Positions 16,579-29,085 of a stretch of DNA of 64,000 nucleotides are shown here, piece by piece (the first letter of the stretch is position 1; every line of letters starts with the position of its first letter). Both the position numbers and the translations under genes were made by a program. Source of the stretch: Corynebacterium sp. (GTDB taxonomy: Bacteria; Actinomycetota; Actinomycetes; Mycobacteriales; Mycobacteriaceae); assembly GCA_030530985.1 (NCBI GenBank), contig JAUMTX010000009.1, positions 1-64,000 of the forward strand, read 5' to 3'. The notes under the pieces are model-generated. The model searched no databases and had not been told where the DNA came from. It saw nothing but the letters and a program-made list of their open reading frames with translations.

Positions 16579-17994
16579 GTGAGTACCCAAGACTTAGGAG
16601 ACAAGGGCTACGATAAGTCCCTTAAGAAGCGACACATCCAGATGATCGCCATCGGCGGTTCCATCGGCACTGGCCTCTTCCTTGGTGCCGGTGGCCGCAT
16701 GGCTCTCGGCGGCCCAGGTTTGGCTTTCGCCTACCTGGTCTGCGGTATTTTCGCCTTCCTGATGGTGCGCGCCTTGGGCGAGCTCGCTGTACGACGCCCC
16801 TCCTCAGGCGCCTTCGTCTCCTATTCCCGTGAGTTCCTCGGTGAGAAGGGCGCCTATATTACGGGCTGGTTCTTCTTTATCACCTGGGCTGTGACCGTGA
16901 TGGCGGATATTACCGCTATTGCGCTCTATCTTCGTTTCTGGCAGGTTTTTGAATTCATTCCGCAGTGGGTGCTTGCACTTATTGCTCTTGGCCTGGTGAT
17001 GGCCCTAAACCTGATGAATGTGAAGATGTTCGGCGAGGCCGAGTTCTGGTTCGCGGTGATTAAGGTCGCCACCATTATTATCTTCATGGTTGTGGCCCTG
17101 TGGGCTGTGCTGACTCAGCACCAGCTGGGTGCGGATACGGCTGGTTTCCACAATATTGTGGATAATGGCGGTTTCTTCCCTAAGGGCTTTATGGCTGTTT
17201 TTGCCTTGACCTTGGGTGTGGTTTTTGCCTTTGGTGGTACCGAGATGGTTGGTGTTGCCGCTGGTGAGGCTAAGGATGCTGAGAAGGTTCTGCCTCGTGC
17301 GATTAACTCCATGATCCTTCGTATCTTGGTCTTCTATGTTGGTTCTGTTGTGCTCATGGCTTTGGTTCTGCCTTATACCGCCTATGATGCCAATGAGTCC
17401 CCATTTGTGACTTTCTTTAATCACTTGGGTGTTCCTCATGCGGGTTCTGTGATTCAGATTGTTGTTTTGACTGCGGCTTTCTCTTCTTTGAATGCGGGTC
17501 TCTACGCTACTGGTCGTACTCTGCGTTCCATGGCTGTGGCCGGTTCTGCACCGCATATTGCTTCTAAGCTGAATAAGAATCGCGTTCCGGCCAATGGTAT
17601 TTTGTTCACTTGCTCCTTTGGCCTTCTCGGCGTGGTCCTCAACCTTTTCCTTGCCGACGAAGCCTTCGAGATCGTCATGAACCTGGCCGGTATTGGTTTT
17701 GCCTCTACGTGGATGATGATTCTCATTTCCCATATTGCTTTCTTGAGGAAGGTCAAGAAGGGTGAGATGCAGCGTCCTAAGTACCGTATGCCTGGTGCGC
17801 CATACACGAACTATATTTCCATTATTTTCTTCTCTGTGGTGATTATTTCTAATCTGAGTACCACTGCAGGTCGTTGGACTCTTGGTTTGTTCTGCGCCGT
17901 GATGATTGGTTTGGGCTTCTACTGGTTCCGCATCCGCGACCGTATCGAGGCCAAGGCCGAGGCCGACCGTCAAAAGTACGGCAACCGCCTGTAG
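16579..17994 (+). CDS. ansP: AnsP-type amino-acid permease 2
   Basis: 471 residues, very similar over its length to the preceding permease, so a recent tandem duplication. The start is the GTG at 16579 with AAGGA 10 nt upstream; the GTG is part of a TAGCTGTGAG motif. The proteins differ mainly in the first 15 residues, near residues 125-140 and at the C-terminus, which here ends in a charged tail (RDRIEAKAEADRQKYGNRL). Both are expected to import an amino acid by proton symport. It ends in a strong terminator shared with glf. Confidence 0.85.
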   Translation: MSTQDLGDKGYDKSLKKRHIQMIAIGGSIGTGLFLGAGGRMALGGPGLAFAYLVCGIFAFLMVRALGELAVRRPSSGAFVSYSREFLGEKGAYITGWFFFITWAVTVMADITAIALYLRFWQVFEFIPQWVLALIALGLVMALNLMNVKMFGEAEFWFAVIKVATIIIFMVVALWAVLTQHQLGADTAGFHNIVDNGGFFPKGFMAVFALTLGVVFAFGGTEMVGVAAGEAKDAEKVLPRAINSMILRILVFYVGSVVLMALVLPYTAYDANESPFVTFFNHLGVPHAGSVIQIVVLTAAFSSLNAGLYATGRTLRSMAVAGSAPHIASKLNKNRVPANGILFTCSFGLLGVVLNLFLADEAFEIVMNLAGIGFASTWMMILISHIAFLRKVKKGEMQRPKYRMPGAPYTNYISIIFFSVVIISNLSTTAGRWTLGLFCAVMIGLGFYWFRIRDRIEAKAEADRQKYGNRL

Positions 17995-18013
17995 TCGCTT
18001 GGCTGAACAAATC

Positions 18014-18059
18014 AAAAACGCCCGCTAACTCTCATTCAGAGCTAGCGGGCTTCTTTTTT
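18014..18059. terminator. Bidirectional terminator between ansP2 and glf
   Basis: GCCCGCTA (18020) and TAGCGGGC (ending 18050) pair around a loop of about 15 nt, with further inner pairing. A T-rich run follows on the plus side, and AAAAA precedes it for the minus-strand glf transcript. Confidence 0.85.
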
Positions 18060-18065
18060 CAAAAA

Positions 18066-20702
<2,637 letters not shown>

Positions 20703-20742
20703 GCACTAGTCGCCATATCACATTGTGGCGCTTTCGCTGAAC

Positions 20743-20775
20743 AGGCCTGTGGATAACTTCGAATTCCACAGGCCT
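20743..20775 (+). terminator. Hairpin after the amidase gene
   Basis: A perfect 11-bp stem (20743-20753 with 20765-20775) and 11-nt loop. The run after it is only moderately T-rich (TCTTCATTTG). Confidence 0.6.
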
Positions 20776-20823
20776 TCTTCATTTGTATTATATTACCCAG
20801 GTTCTGTGCCTTAGGTTCGAGGT

Positions 20824-21978
20824 ATGTCTACCTCAATTTCTATCATCGCCTCGCGCACGCGCCTGGAGCTTGAGTTCTTCGACTGCGCCCGCGAGATTGC
20901 GCGCGACCTGCGCTCCCGTCCCTTTGCCACCGTTGCCCGCCAGCTCAATATGAGCGCCTCGCAGGCCAAATCCTTCGTCGCCGCCGGCCGCTTGCTTGCC
21001 GACGCCCCTCTCCGCGACCTCTACCTTGCCCGCAACTACCCTGCCACTTTCTTCACCAAAATCGTGGGCCGCACCGCCAAGGTCACCCGCGCCACCCACG
21101 GCGTGGACCAACTCGACTTGCTGCGCAGCCTCATGTCCCGCGAATACCCCAGCGTCGATCGCGCGGAGACCGGCATCAATGCCGAAATCACCGCTATCCT
21201 CAAGCGTGCCGACGCCTCCCACAACACCCACGACACTCGTCTCCTTCACCGCCATCAGAATAAGGATGGTTCGGGTGTGTATGTGCTGCGCGCCAACCCC
21301 ACGCTCAATATGCATATTGATCAGGCCTTGCGCACCGCCACCTACGAGCGCCGCAATTCCAACTCACAGGAAGATATAACTGTGAGTTTGGGCCGCGCCT
21401 TCGAGAACCTCATCCTCAAGGGCGGCGGTGCCCGCACCGGCACAATTATTCACCTGCTGGCCTTGCCTGATTTGAAGAAGATTACTCGCCACACCACTAT
21501 CCTGACCAGCACGGGCGCGATTCTCACCATTGGCCAGGTGGCGGAGAATATTGAAAACTTTGCCGAGCTGGATCTCAAAACCGGGGTCTGCGATGAGAAT
21601 GGCAATCTGATTTCCCTTATCAAGGGCCGCCTCGCCAACCGCACTCTCTCCGAGATTTCTTTCATTACTCAGGGCGGTTGCGTGGTGCCCGGCTGCCCCG
21701 TGCCGGCTTCCCGCTGCGAGATTGACCACCAGAAGGAGTATCGCAATGGCGGCGAAACGGGCAGAACCAACCTGCGCTTCCTCTGCCCCGACCACCATGC
21801 GGAGCGCCACTCCAAGGGCGGCTGGGACTATGAGCACGATGACCTGACGGGACGCACAACCATCCGCTACCACGATGGCCACGTGGAGACTGGCTGGGGC
21901 TTGAACCACCCACGTCGCCCCGGCAGCCCACGCCGCCGCCTCGCCTACTTCCATCGACTACTCCACGGAGGTGGCTAG
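20824..21978 (+). CDS. DUF222 / HNH endonuclease family protein (13E12-like)
   Basis: 384 residues. The N-terminal helical DUF222 part covers about 1-250 and includes MSASQAKSFVAAGRLL. The C-terminal HNH nuclease fold has CVVPGCPVPASRCEIDH, NLRFLCPDHHAERH and a final Trp/Tyr region; the two CxxC-type pairs likely bind zinc. This family is often multicopy in actinobacteria and its role is unsettled; no mobile-element genes flank it. A DUF222-like relative without HNH lies at 50975. It contains one perfect dyad copy. Confidence 0.85.
   Translation: MSTSISIIASRTRLELEFFDCAREIARDLRSRPFATVARQLNMSASQAKSFVAAGRLLADAPLRDLYLARNYPATFFTKIVGRTAKVTRATHGVDQLDLLRSLMSREYPSVDRAETGINAEITAILKRADASHNTHDTRLLHRHQNKDGSGVYVLRANPTLNMHIDQALRTATYERRNSNSQEDITVSLGRAFENLILKGGGARTGTIIHLLALPDLKKITRHTTILTSTGAILTIGQVAENIENFAELDLKTGVCDENGNLISLIKGRLANRTLSEISFITQGGCVVPGCPVPASRCEIDHQKEYRNGGETGRTNLRFLCPDHHAERHSKGGWDYEHDDLTGRTTIRYHDGHVETGWGLNHPRRPGSPRRRLAYFHRLLHGGG
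21363..21386. repeat. Perfect 24-bp dyad copy (CTCACAG-N10-CTGTGAG)
   Basis: All seven outer arm positions pair. It lies in the HNH gene and encodes S-Q-E-D-I-T-V-S using the rare codons TCA and ATA. Confidence 0.75.
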
Positions 21979-22004
21979 TTCCCAATAAGCTAATCGACGC
22001 CCAA

Positions 22005-22023
22005 GGAAGTCCCCCGGACTTCC
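22005..22023. other. Short hairpin between convergent genes
   Basis: GGAAGTCC and GGACTTCC form a perfect 8-bp stem with a 3-nt loop, but no T-run follows. It may be a weak terminator between the HNH gene and the HAD phosphatase. A CTCACAGCT 9-mer lies beside it at 22039-22047. Confidence 0.4.
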
Positions 22024-22047
22024 GCGGGAGCCCCTCCGCTCACAGCT

Positions 22048-22863
22048 TTATTTTCCGTAGAACTCTTCCAGGACCACTGCTACCCCGTCCTCATCATTGC
22101 TTGCAGTGACCCGGTTGGCGATCTTCTTGAGGTCGGCGTGCGCATTGCCCATGGCAACCCCGCACCCGGCCCACTCAAGCATGGCCGCATCATTGGGCAT
22201 ATCCCCAAAGGCAATGACATTGGCCGGGTCAATTCCCATGCGCGCTGCCAGGATATCTAGGGTGTGAGCTTTGGTGACCCCCTCTGCGGAAACTTCCAAA
22301 AGACCCACATCGATGCTGTATGTTATCTGTGCGCCCGGGACGTCACCCATGAGCGCGTACATTTCGGAGGCTGTGCGTGTGGAGTCACGGATGAGTAGTT
22401 TGACGGCTGGTCGCTCAATGAGCTGTGCGATTTCCTCCACGCCTTCACCATTGTCCGGCCACAGGCGGTTGAAGCTTTCGTTGATGGCAAAATGCTCATG
22501 CTCCGGCGCAAAAACATCCTCGACCAGGCGCTCCACACCAAAGCCGATATGCGGGCCAATGTTCTCCATTGCCTGCTTCACGACGCACCCCATCACCTCA
22601 GTCTCTAACAGGAAACTATCAGTTATTTTTTGCTGTGAGGAGTCATACACCACCGCCCCATTGCCCGTCACACACATGGGGTCAAAGTCGAGCTGCTCAA
22701 TCACCGGATGCACCCATCGCTGTGGCCGTCCCGTGGCCAGGATAATCGGCACCCCAGCCCGGTGCGCACGCGACAGCACGGCCCGCAGCCGCGGGCTCAC
22801 ACGCTCATTATCCTGAAGGAGCGTGCCATCAAGGTCACTAACGATGAGTTCCGGTTGCTTCAT
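22048..22863 (-). CDS. HAD-superfamily Cof-type phosphatase
   Basis: 271 residues from the ATG at 22863, one base after the stop of the acyltransferase-HAD fusion, so probably translationally coupled. HAD motifs: DLDGTLL at residue 9 (nucleophile and acid Asp), ATGRP for motif II, and GDMPNDAAML for the C-terminal acidic motif, with a type IIB cap between. It probably dephosphorylates a small phosphometabolite; substrate unknown. The neighbouring fusion has a second HAD domain of the same subclass, so the pair looks like an old duplication. Confidence 0.85.
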   Translation of the reverse strand: MKQPELIVSDLDGTLLQDNERVSPRLRAVLSRAHRAGVPIILATGRPQRWVHPVIEQLDFDPMCVTGNGAVVYDSSQQKITDSFLLETEVMGCVVKQAMENIGPHIGFGVERLVEDVFAPEHEHFAINESFNRLWPDNGEGVEEIAQLIERPAVKLLIRDSTRTASEMYALMGDVPGAQITYSIDVGLLEVSAEGVTKAHTLDILAARMGIDPANVIAFGDMPNDAAMLEWAGCGVAMGNAHADLKKIANRVTASNDEDGVAVVLEEFYGK

Positions 22864-22864
22864 T

Positions 22865-24715
22865 TTATTTATCCGTCTCAAGGATGGCGGCAATGACCTG
22901 CGCTACACCGTCCTTTTCCACTGGCGCCGTGACATACTGTGCCTTGGCAATCACCTGTGGGTCCGCATTGCCCATGGCCACACCGAGGCCCACCATGTCC
23001 AGCATCTCAATGTCATTTGGCATATCACCGCAGGCCACGAGGGTGGCTGGGTCCAGGCCTTCATGCTCCACGAGCCACTGCAGGCCGGTCGCCTTGGTGA
23101 CACCAATTGGGCTGAGTTCCGCGTGGCCTTCCTTCCAGGAGTAGGTCACGTCAGCGACACCCTCGAGTTCAGGGGCGAGCTTTTCGCAGATTTCCTTACT
23201 TGGGCCTGGGGTGAGCACGGTGACCTTGATGGTGGTGCCATCGACAATGTCAATGTCGAATTCACAGCCAGGGAAGACGCGCTTGGATACTTCAAGGATG
23301 CGTTCGTGCTGCTCCTGGGTGAAGCCCTCAACGTGCAGGATTTCTTCGGTGGCGGTGTCCATGACCACAGCACCATTGGCGCTCACAGCTAGTGGGGCGT
23401 GGTTGAGCTTATTGATAATCTTTGGGATTCGTGATGGTGGGCGGCCGGTTGCCATGATGAATCGGCGGCCGGATGCTTCGAGCAGCTTCACAGCTTCTTG
23501 GATTGCTGGGCTGATTTCCTGGTCGTGGTAGATGGTGCCATCCACATCGGAGACCAGACCGGTCACGTTCACAGGCAACATTGACTTGCACCTTCCTGGG
23601 AGTCGGTCGCGCACCTGCTTGGCCTCAGCCAATACCTGGTCCACGAGATGAGAAATACTTGGGCTGTAGAGAACCTCGGTGCGTGTGCCGAGCTGGGCTA
23701 CCAATTGGCCGGAGGATTCACTCAGCCTACTCACAGCTCCCTGTACCTTGGAGACGCCGACCTTCAGCCCCGCAGTAGCCTCCCCGGTCAGCGCCTGCAC
23801 ATTAGTGCTCAATGCCTTGAGCTTTTCCTGCACGTCAGTACCGTCCGGAATAAACTCTTCTCCCCTCTGCAGGAGGAATTCAGCGGAAAGCTGGTGCATC
23901 TTTGCGGTGATGGAGTCCAGGTCTTCACGCAGGTGGCGCACGCGCATGCGCTCACTGTAGAGTGCTTCGTCTTCAGCTTCAATTATCTGTGGGTCCGGCG
24001 CGGAGCCCCCGAATCGGCGCGGCATCCATGGCTCGCCGGCTGGGAATGGACCGTAGGTGTCAATATAGTAGTCCCACTGTTCATCCAGCTGTTTTTTCAT
24101 GAGTGCCTGGAATTCGCGGGTTGCTTCTTCCGCATCCCCTTGTGGGTAGAATGGCTCGCCCACCCAGATTTCGAGCGGGATGTGCTTGCGGCCAAGGTTG
24201 CGCTTGCCCACCTTTGGCCATACGCGCTGTGAGCCGATGAGGGTGACTGGGTAGATTGGCACCCCGGCTTCTTGGGCCATGCGCACGGCACCGCTGCGTA
24301 GGGTTTTGACTTCGTAGCTGCGGGAGATGGTGCCTTCTGGGAAGATGCCCACGAATTCACCGTTTCGCAGGAAGTTCACAGCTTGATGGTAGCTGGCAGC
24401 GCCGTCAATCCTGTCGACACTAATGTGCTTTAGCCCGCGCATAATGCGCCCGGCGACGGGTGCTTTGAATACTTCGGATTTCGCCATGAAGCGGATGAAT
24501 CGCTGGTGGGTGCGTGCCGCCACGCCCACGTAGACAAAGTCGAGGTAGCCGGTGTGGTTGGCGGCGATGACGGCGCCACCCGCGGCCGGCAGTCTTTCCG
24601 CACCTTTGGTGTGCACCTTAAGGTCTTGCAGGAAGAAGGCGGTTCGGGCCAGTCCGACTACGGCTGAGTACAGCGGGTCGTGGATGAGGCCATGCACTAT
24701 GCGACGAAAGCTCAT
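22865..24715 (-). CDS. Acyltransferase (PlsC type) fused to a HAD phosphatase
   Basis: 616 residues. Domain 1 (about 1-250) has the PlsC motifs NHTGYLDF and FPEGTIS, as in 1-acylglycerol-3-phosphate acyltransferases. A helical linker of about 120 residues follows. Domain 2 (about 380-616) is a Cof-type HAD with DVDGTIY, MATGRPPSRI and CGDMPNDIEM. The frame is open throughout. An ATG at 23581 with AGGAAGG 9 nt before it could also start a separate 238-residue HAD protein. In related genomes these functions are usually separate genes. Glycerol-phosphate metabolism genes lie next to it and are divergently transcribed. Confidence 0.85.
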   Translation of the reverse strand: MSFRRIVHGLIHDPLYSAVVGLARTAFFLQDLKVHTKGAERLPAAGGAVIAANHTGYLDFVYVGVAARTHQRFIRFMAKSEVFKAPVAGRIMRGLKHISVDRIDGAASYHQAVNFLRNGEFVGIFPEGTISRSYEVKTLRSGAVRMAQEAGVPIYPVTLIGSQRVWPKVGKRNLGRKHIPLEIWVGEPFYPQGDAEEATREFQALMKKQLDEQWDYYIDTYGPFPAGEPWMPRRFGGSAPDPQIIEAEDEALYSERMRVRHLREDLDSITAKMHQLSAEFLLQRGEEFIPDGTDVQEKLKALSTNVQALTGEATAGLKVGVSKVQGAVSRLSESSGQLVAQLGTRTEVLYSPSISHLVDQVLAEAKQVRDRLPGRCKSMLPVNVTGLVSDVDGTIYHDQEISPAIQEAVKLLEASGRRFIMATGRPPSRIPKIINKLNHAPLAVSANGAVVMDTATEEILHVEGFTQEQHERILEVSKRVFPGCEFDIDIVDGTTIKVTVLTPGPSKEICEKLAPELEGVADVTYSWKEGHAELSPIGVTKATGLQWLVEHEGLDPATLVACGDMPNDIEMLDMVGLGVAMGNADPQVIAKAQYVTAPVEKDGVAQVIAAILETDK

Positions 24716-25075
24716 ACCCCAACTTTACAAGGTTTCATCCGTCCTTTCACGGTTAGTTGCATCCTTCACACCTTTTTCCCCTAGCTTTTCGACGCCTTTT
24801 TTAGACAGCCATCTAAGGATCTTGCAAGCCATTTATTACACCATGCAACAATTTTCATAAAATTTTTTACTTGCGATTCCAAAACTAATGCAGATCTTCT
24901 ATGAAACCTTTCCGCTGCTCATTCCCAGTTTTCTCACAGTCTTATTCCCCTGGGGAGTACATTCCTTTGCGAGATGTGACAGACCTAACACTATCAAAAT
25001 TATAAGCGCCCCGCTTTGTGGATGCTACGATACCGTAGGTAAGTAAATTTAAACCGTTTTACTCAAGGAGGAATC
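24716..25075. promoter_or_regulatory. Divergent control region of the acyltransferase-HAD gene and glpDFK
   Basis: This 360-bp stretch is A/T-rich and has no open frame worth calling. Near glpD, TTGCGA at 24968 and TATCAA 18 nt later could be a promoter. A CRP/GlxR-like site (TGTGA, 6 nt, TAACA) at 24975-24990 falls between those boxes. A strong AAGGAGG stands before the glpD GTG. No RNA gene was recognised. Confidence 0.45.
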
Positions 25076-26782
25076 GTGCTAAACAAAGCACAACAAGAAC
25101 AGGCTTGGAAGGACTTCGAGTCCGAACATTATGATGTTGTCATCATTGGTGGCGGTTCCGTTGGCGCCGGCGCCGCTGTTGATGCCGCCACCCGCGGTTT
25201 GAAGGTTGCTGTCATTGAAGCCCGCGATTTCGCCGGCGGCACCTCCTCCCGTTCCTCCAAGATGTTCCACGGTGGCCTGCGCTACCTCGCCATGCTCGAC
25301 TTCCGCCTGGTTGCTGAGGGTCTTCATGAGCGCGAGCTGTCCATGTCCACCTTGGCTCCTCACCTGGTCAAGCCACTCAAGTTCGTCTTCCCATTGACCC
25401 GCCGCGTCTGGGAGCGCCCATATATGGCGGCCGGCTTCATGCTCTATGACCTCATGGGCGGCGCAAAGTCCGTCCCAATGCAGAAGCACCTGACCCGCAA
25501 GGGCACCCTCAAGCTTGCTGGCGGCCTACGCGATGATGCTTTCGTCGGCGGCGTTCGCTACTTCGATACGCTTGTCGACGACGCCCGTCACACCATGACC
25601 GTCCTGCGCACCGCCGCTCACTTCGGCGCCACCATCCGCCCAGCCACCCAGCTGGTCTCCTTCGAGAAGGAGAATGGCCGCATTACCGGCGCTGTTGTGC
25701 GCGATACGGATACGGGCCGCGAGACCACTATTCATGGTTCTGTTTTCGTCAATGCCACCGGCGTGTGGACCGATAAGGTCCAGGAGCTTGCTGGTGTTGA
25801 GGGCAAGTTCCATGTGCGCGCCTCCAAGGGTGTGCATATTGTGATTCCTCGTACTGCGCTTGAGGGCGAGGTCGCCATGACCTTCGTAACCGAGAAGTCG
25901 GTGCTCTTTGTTATTCCTTGGGGTGACTACTGGATTGTGGGCACCACCGATACGGATTGGGATCATAACCTTGCTAATCCTGCCGCAACCAAGGCTGATA
26001 TTGACTATATCCTTGAGCACCTTAATGCCAAGGTGAAGCGCCAAATCACCTACTCGGATATTTGTGGCGTGTATGCGGGTCTTCGCCCGCTGGTGTCTGG
26101 TACGTCGGATTCCACCACCAAGCTTTCCCGTAACCATGCGGTGGCCCGCGTCTGCCCTGGCCTGATTTCTGTGGCTGGCGGTAAGTACACCACCTACCGT
26201 GTGATCGGTAAGGACACTATTGATGCAGCCGCCCAGGATATTCCGAAGGCTGTGCCTGAGTCTGTGACCGAGCAGGTTCCTCTCCTTGGTGCTGATGGCT
26301 ACCATGCTCTTGCTAATCAGGTGGATTCCTTGGCTGCCCGCCTTGGTGTCTCTGCTGCTGTGGTGGATCACCTTCTCAACCGCTATGGTTCCCTCATTTT
26401 CGAGGTCCTCGAGCCTGCTAAGGATGATGCTTCCTTGCTCGAGCCAGTGCCCGGCGCGGAGGGCTATATCAATGCGGAGCTGCTCTATGCGGTAACCCAT
26501 GAGGGTGCACGCCACTTGGAGGATGTTCTTTCCCGTCGTCTTCGTATCACCATGGAGTATGCGGATCGTGGTGTGAACTGCGCTGAGCACGCCTCGAAGG
26601 TGATTGCTGAGGCTCTTGGTTGGGATGAGGAGACTCGCGAGCGCGAGGTTGCTATTTTCCGTGAGCGCACTGAGGCAACTCTTGCTGCTGAGAAGGCTTT
26701 GACTGATGAGGCCGGCAATGATCTTGCTACTAAGGCTCCTGAGTCTTATGCCGATATTGATACAAGCCAAGATGAAGGCTAG
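25076..26782 (+). CDS. glpD: Glycerol-3-phosphate dehydrogenase (FAD)
   Basis: 568 residues from GTG at 25076. The FAD-binding DVVIIGGGSVGAGAAVDA is at about residue 19, followed by GGTSSRSSKMFHGGLRYL, a GlpD signature. A C-terminal helical domain follows. It oxidises glycerol 3-phosphate to dihydroxyacetone phosphate at the membrane and passes electrons to quinone. It is the first gene of a glpD-glpF-glpK operon, with 23 nt to glpF. The promoter region holds a possible GlxR site. Confidence 0.95.
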   Translation: MLNKAQQEQAWKDFESEHYDVVIIGGGSVGAGAAVDAATRGLKVAVIEARDFAGGTSSRSSKMFHGGLRYLAMLDFRLVAEGLHERELSMSTLAPHLVKPLKFVFPLTRRVWERPYMAAGFMLYDLMGGAKSVPMQKHLTRKGTLKLAGGLRDDAFVGGVRYFDTLVDDARHTMTVLRTAAHFGATIRPATQLVSFEKENGRITGAVVRDTDTGRETTIHGSVFVNATGVWTDKVQELAGVEGKFHVRASKGVHIVIPRTALEGEVAMTFVTEKSVLFVIPWGDYWIVGTTDTDWDHNLANPAATKADIDYILEHLNAKVKRQITYSDICGVYAGLRPLVSGTSDSTTKLSRNHAVARVCPGLISVAGGKYTTYRVIGKDTIDAAAQDIPKAVPESVTEQVPLLGADGYHALANQVDSLAARLGVSAAVVDHLLNRYGSLIFEVLEPAKDDASLLEPVPGAEGYINAELLYAVTHEGARHLEDVLSRRLRITMEYADRGVNCAEHASKVIAEALGWDEETREREVAIFRERTEATLAAEKALTDEAGNDLATKAPESYADIDTSQDEG

Positions 26783-26805
26783 TCCGTTTTATTTAAGGAT
26801 GTAAT

Positions 26806-27534
26806 ATGACCGCAATGTCTGCTTTTACCTGGGAGTTCCTGGGTACGATGGCACTGTTGCTTTTTGGTAATGGTGTTTGCGCGGCCAATACGCTGCGTAC
26901 TTCAGCCGCTAAGAATACTGGCTGGCTACTCATTGCTTTCGGTTGGGGTTTCGCCGTTCTTATCGGCGCCTCCATTGCTGATAAGTCTGGCGGCCACCTG
27001 AACCCGGCCGTTACTATCTGTCTTGCTTTCCAGGGTGGCCTGGAGTGGAGTTTGGTTCCTGCATATATTGCGGGTCAGCTCCTCGGCGCTATGGCTGGCG
27101 CTCTGCTTGCGTGGGCTTCCTATAAGCAGATGTTTGATGCCAATAATTATGATGACCAGGGCAATATTACCCATGCTAACCGTGAGACTGGCGGGATTTT
27201 CTTTACCGGTCCTGCCCACGGTAAGAATGGCTGGAATGTGGTCACTGAGTTCATCGGTACTGCTGCACTCCTTGGCTTCATTGTGTGGGGTCCGGGTGGC
27301 GTGCAGGTCGGTAGCTTGAGCTATGTGGCTGTGGCCTTTGTTGTTGTGGCCATTGGTATGAGCCTTGGTACTCCTACTGGCTATGCCATTAATCCTGCCC
27401 GTGATTTGGGCCCTCGTCTCATGTACGCTTTCGTCCTTCCTATCAAGGATAAGGGTGGCGCTAACTGGGCTTATGCCTGGGTGCCTATTGTTGGCCCTCT
27501 CCTTGCTGCAACTCTCATCGGCATTGCCGGCTAG
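26806..27534 (+). CDS. glpF: Glycerol uptake facilitator
   Basis: 242 residues, six helices and two half-helices of the MIP family. The two NPA motifs are in GGHLNPAVTICLA near residue 65 and YAINPARDLGPR near residue 190; the Asp after the second (NPARD) is typical of glycerol channels rather than strict water channels. AAGGA lies 7 nt before the ATG. It lets glycerol diffuse in for GlpK, encoded 18 nt downstream. Confidence 0.95.
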   Translation: MTAMSAFTWEFLGTMALLLFGNGVCAANTLRTSAAKNTGWLLIAFGWGFAVLIGASIADKSGGHLNPAVTICLAFQGGLEWSLVPAYIAGQLLGAMAGALLAWASYKQMFDANNYDDQGNITHANRETGGIFFTGPAHGKNGWNVVTEFIGTAALLGFIVWGPGGVQVGSLSYVAVAFVVVAIGMSLGTPTGYAINPARDLGPRLMYAFVLPIKDKGGANWAYAWVPIVGPLLAATLIGIAG

Positions 27535-27552
27535 TTTTTGAAAGGAATTCTC

Positions 27553-29085
27553 ATGGTCCCTCCTTCTTCTAATAAGTACGTTGCCTCTATTGATCAGGGC
27601 ACTACTTCTACTCGCTGTATTCTTTTTGATGCCAATGGCGAGATTGCTGGTTCCGGCCAGTTTGAGCACGAGCAGATTTTCCCACAGAAGGGTTGGGTCG
27701 AGCATGACCCTATCGAGATTTGGGATAATACTCGTCGCGCTGTGGCTGCCGCTATTGCGGATGCTGATGCTTTCCCAAGTCAGGTGGTTGCTCTTGGTAT
27801 TACTAACCAGCGTGAGACCACTGTTGTGTGGGATAAGAACACTGGTGAGCCTGTCTACAATGCGATTGTGTGGCAGGATACTCGTACCAGTGCGCTTTGT
27901 GAGCAGATTGCTGGCCCTGAGGGCGTTGACCGTTGGCGCCATAAGACTGGTATGACTCTGACTTCTTATCCTTCGGGCCCTAAGGTTCGTTGGATTCTGG
28001 ATAATGTTCCGGGCGCCCGCGAGAAGGCGGAGGCCGGTGACCTGCTCTTTGGCACCATTGATACTTGGTTGATTTGGAATCTGACCGGTGGCGCCGAGGG
28101 CGATAAGGGCCTGCCAGCGCTGCACGTCACGGATGTGACTAATGCTTCGCGTACTTGCCTCATGAATCTTGAGACCCTCGAGTGGGATGATGAGCTTATC
28201 GACGCCATGTCCATTCCACGTTCCATGCTCCCTGAGATTCGTCCTTCTGTTGCGAATTATCGTACGGTTCGTGAGCGCGGTACTCTTGCCGGTGTTCCTA
28301 TTTGTGGTGTGCTTGGTGATCAGCATGCAGCCATGTTTGGCCAGGCATGTTTCCGTGATGGTGACGCCAAGAATACCTATGGTACTGGTTTGTTTATGCT
28401 GCTCAATACGGGTACCAAGCCTCGTTTCTCCGATAATGGTCTGATTACTACTGTGTGTTATCAGATTGAGGGCCAGAAGCCTGTCTATGCCCTTGAGGGT
28501 TCTGTGGCTGTTGGTGGTTCCTTGGTGCAGTGGCTGCGCGATAATCTGCAGATTATTCCTGATGCACCGACTGTGGAGACCTATGCCAAGGAGGTTCCTG
28601 ATAATGGTGGCGTCTATGTGGTGCCTGCATTCTCTGGCCTCTTTGCTCCTCGCTGGCGTTCGGATGCCCGTGGCGTGATTGTTGGTTTGACTCGTTTTGC
28701 TAATCGCAATCACATTGCCCGCGCGGTTATTGAGGCTACTGCCTACCAGACCCGTGAGGTTCTCGACGCCATGGTTGCTGATTCTGGTGTGCCTCTTAAT
28801 GAGCTCAAGGTTGATGGCGGCATGGTGAAGAATGAGCTGCTCATGCAGTTCCAGTCCGATATCATTGACACCAATGTGGTTCGTCCAAAGATTATTGAGA
28901 CGACTGCTCTTGGTGCAGCCTATGCTGCTGGTCTGTATACCGGTTTCTGGGATTCCCTTGATGTTCTCAAGGAGAAGAATTCTGTTGATAAGGTATGGAA
29001 CCCACAGATGCCTGCAGTTGAGCGTGATCATCTCTATTCCGAGTGGAATCGTGCTGTGGAGCGTACCTTTAACTGGGAACAGTAG
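27553..29085 (+). CDS. glpK: Glycerol kinase
   Basis: 510 residues from ATG at 27553, chosen because GAAAGGA sits 6 nt before it; an in-frame TTG at 27538 has no such site. FGGY-family motifs: [14 protein letters not shown] at the N-terminus, [13 protein letters not shown] in the middle and [14 protein letters not shown] near residue 420. It phosphorylates glycerol with ATP. It is the last gene of the operon and is followed by a strong terminator. Confidence 0.96.
   Translation: MVPPSSNKYVASIDQGTTSTRCILFDANGEIAGSGQFEHEQIFPQKGWVEHDPIEIWDNTRRAVAAAIADADAFPSQVVALGITNQRETTVVWDKNTGEPVYNAIVWQDTRTSALCEQIAGPEGVDRWRHKTGMTLTSYPSGPKVRWILDNVPGAREKAEAGDLLFGTIDTWLIWNLTGGAEGDKGLPALHVTDVTNASRTCLMNLETLEWDDELIDAMSIPRSMLPEIRPSVANYRTVRERGTLAGVPICGVLGDQHAAMFGQACFRDGDAKNTYGTGLFMLLNTGTKPRFSDNGLITTVCYQIEGQKPVYALEGSVAVGGSLVQWLRDNLQIIPDAPTVETYAKEVPDNGGVYVVPAFSGLFAPRWRSDARGVIVGLTRFANRNHIARAVIEATAYQTREVLDAMVADSGVPLNELKVDGGMVKNELLMQFQSDIIDTNVVRPKIIETTALGAAYAAGLYTGFWDSLDVLKEKNSVDKVWNPQMPAVERDHLYSEWNRAVERTFNWEQ

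Noticed and set aside
20824..21978. HNH protein as part of a mobile element
   Set aside because: No integrase, reverse transcriptase, intron structure or terminal repeats are found nearby; DUF222/HNH genes are common stand-alone genes in actinobacteria.
24716..25075. A tRNA, small RNA gene or riboswitch in the longest intergenic region
   Set aside because: No cloverleaf, CCA-type end or riboswitch core was recognised; only a possible promoter and GlxR-like site.
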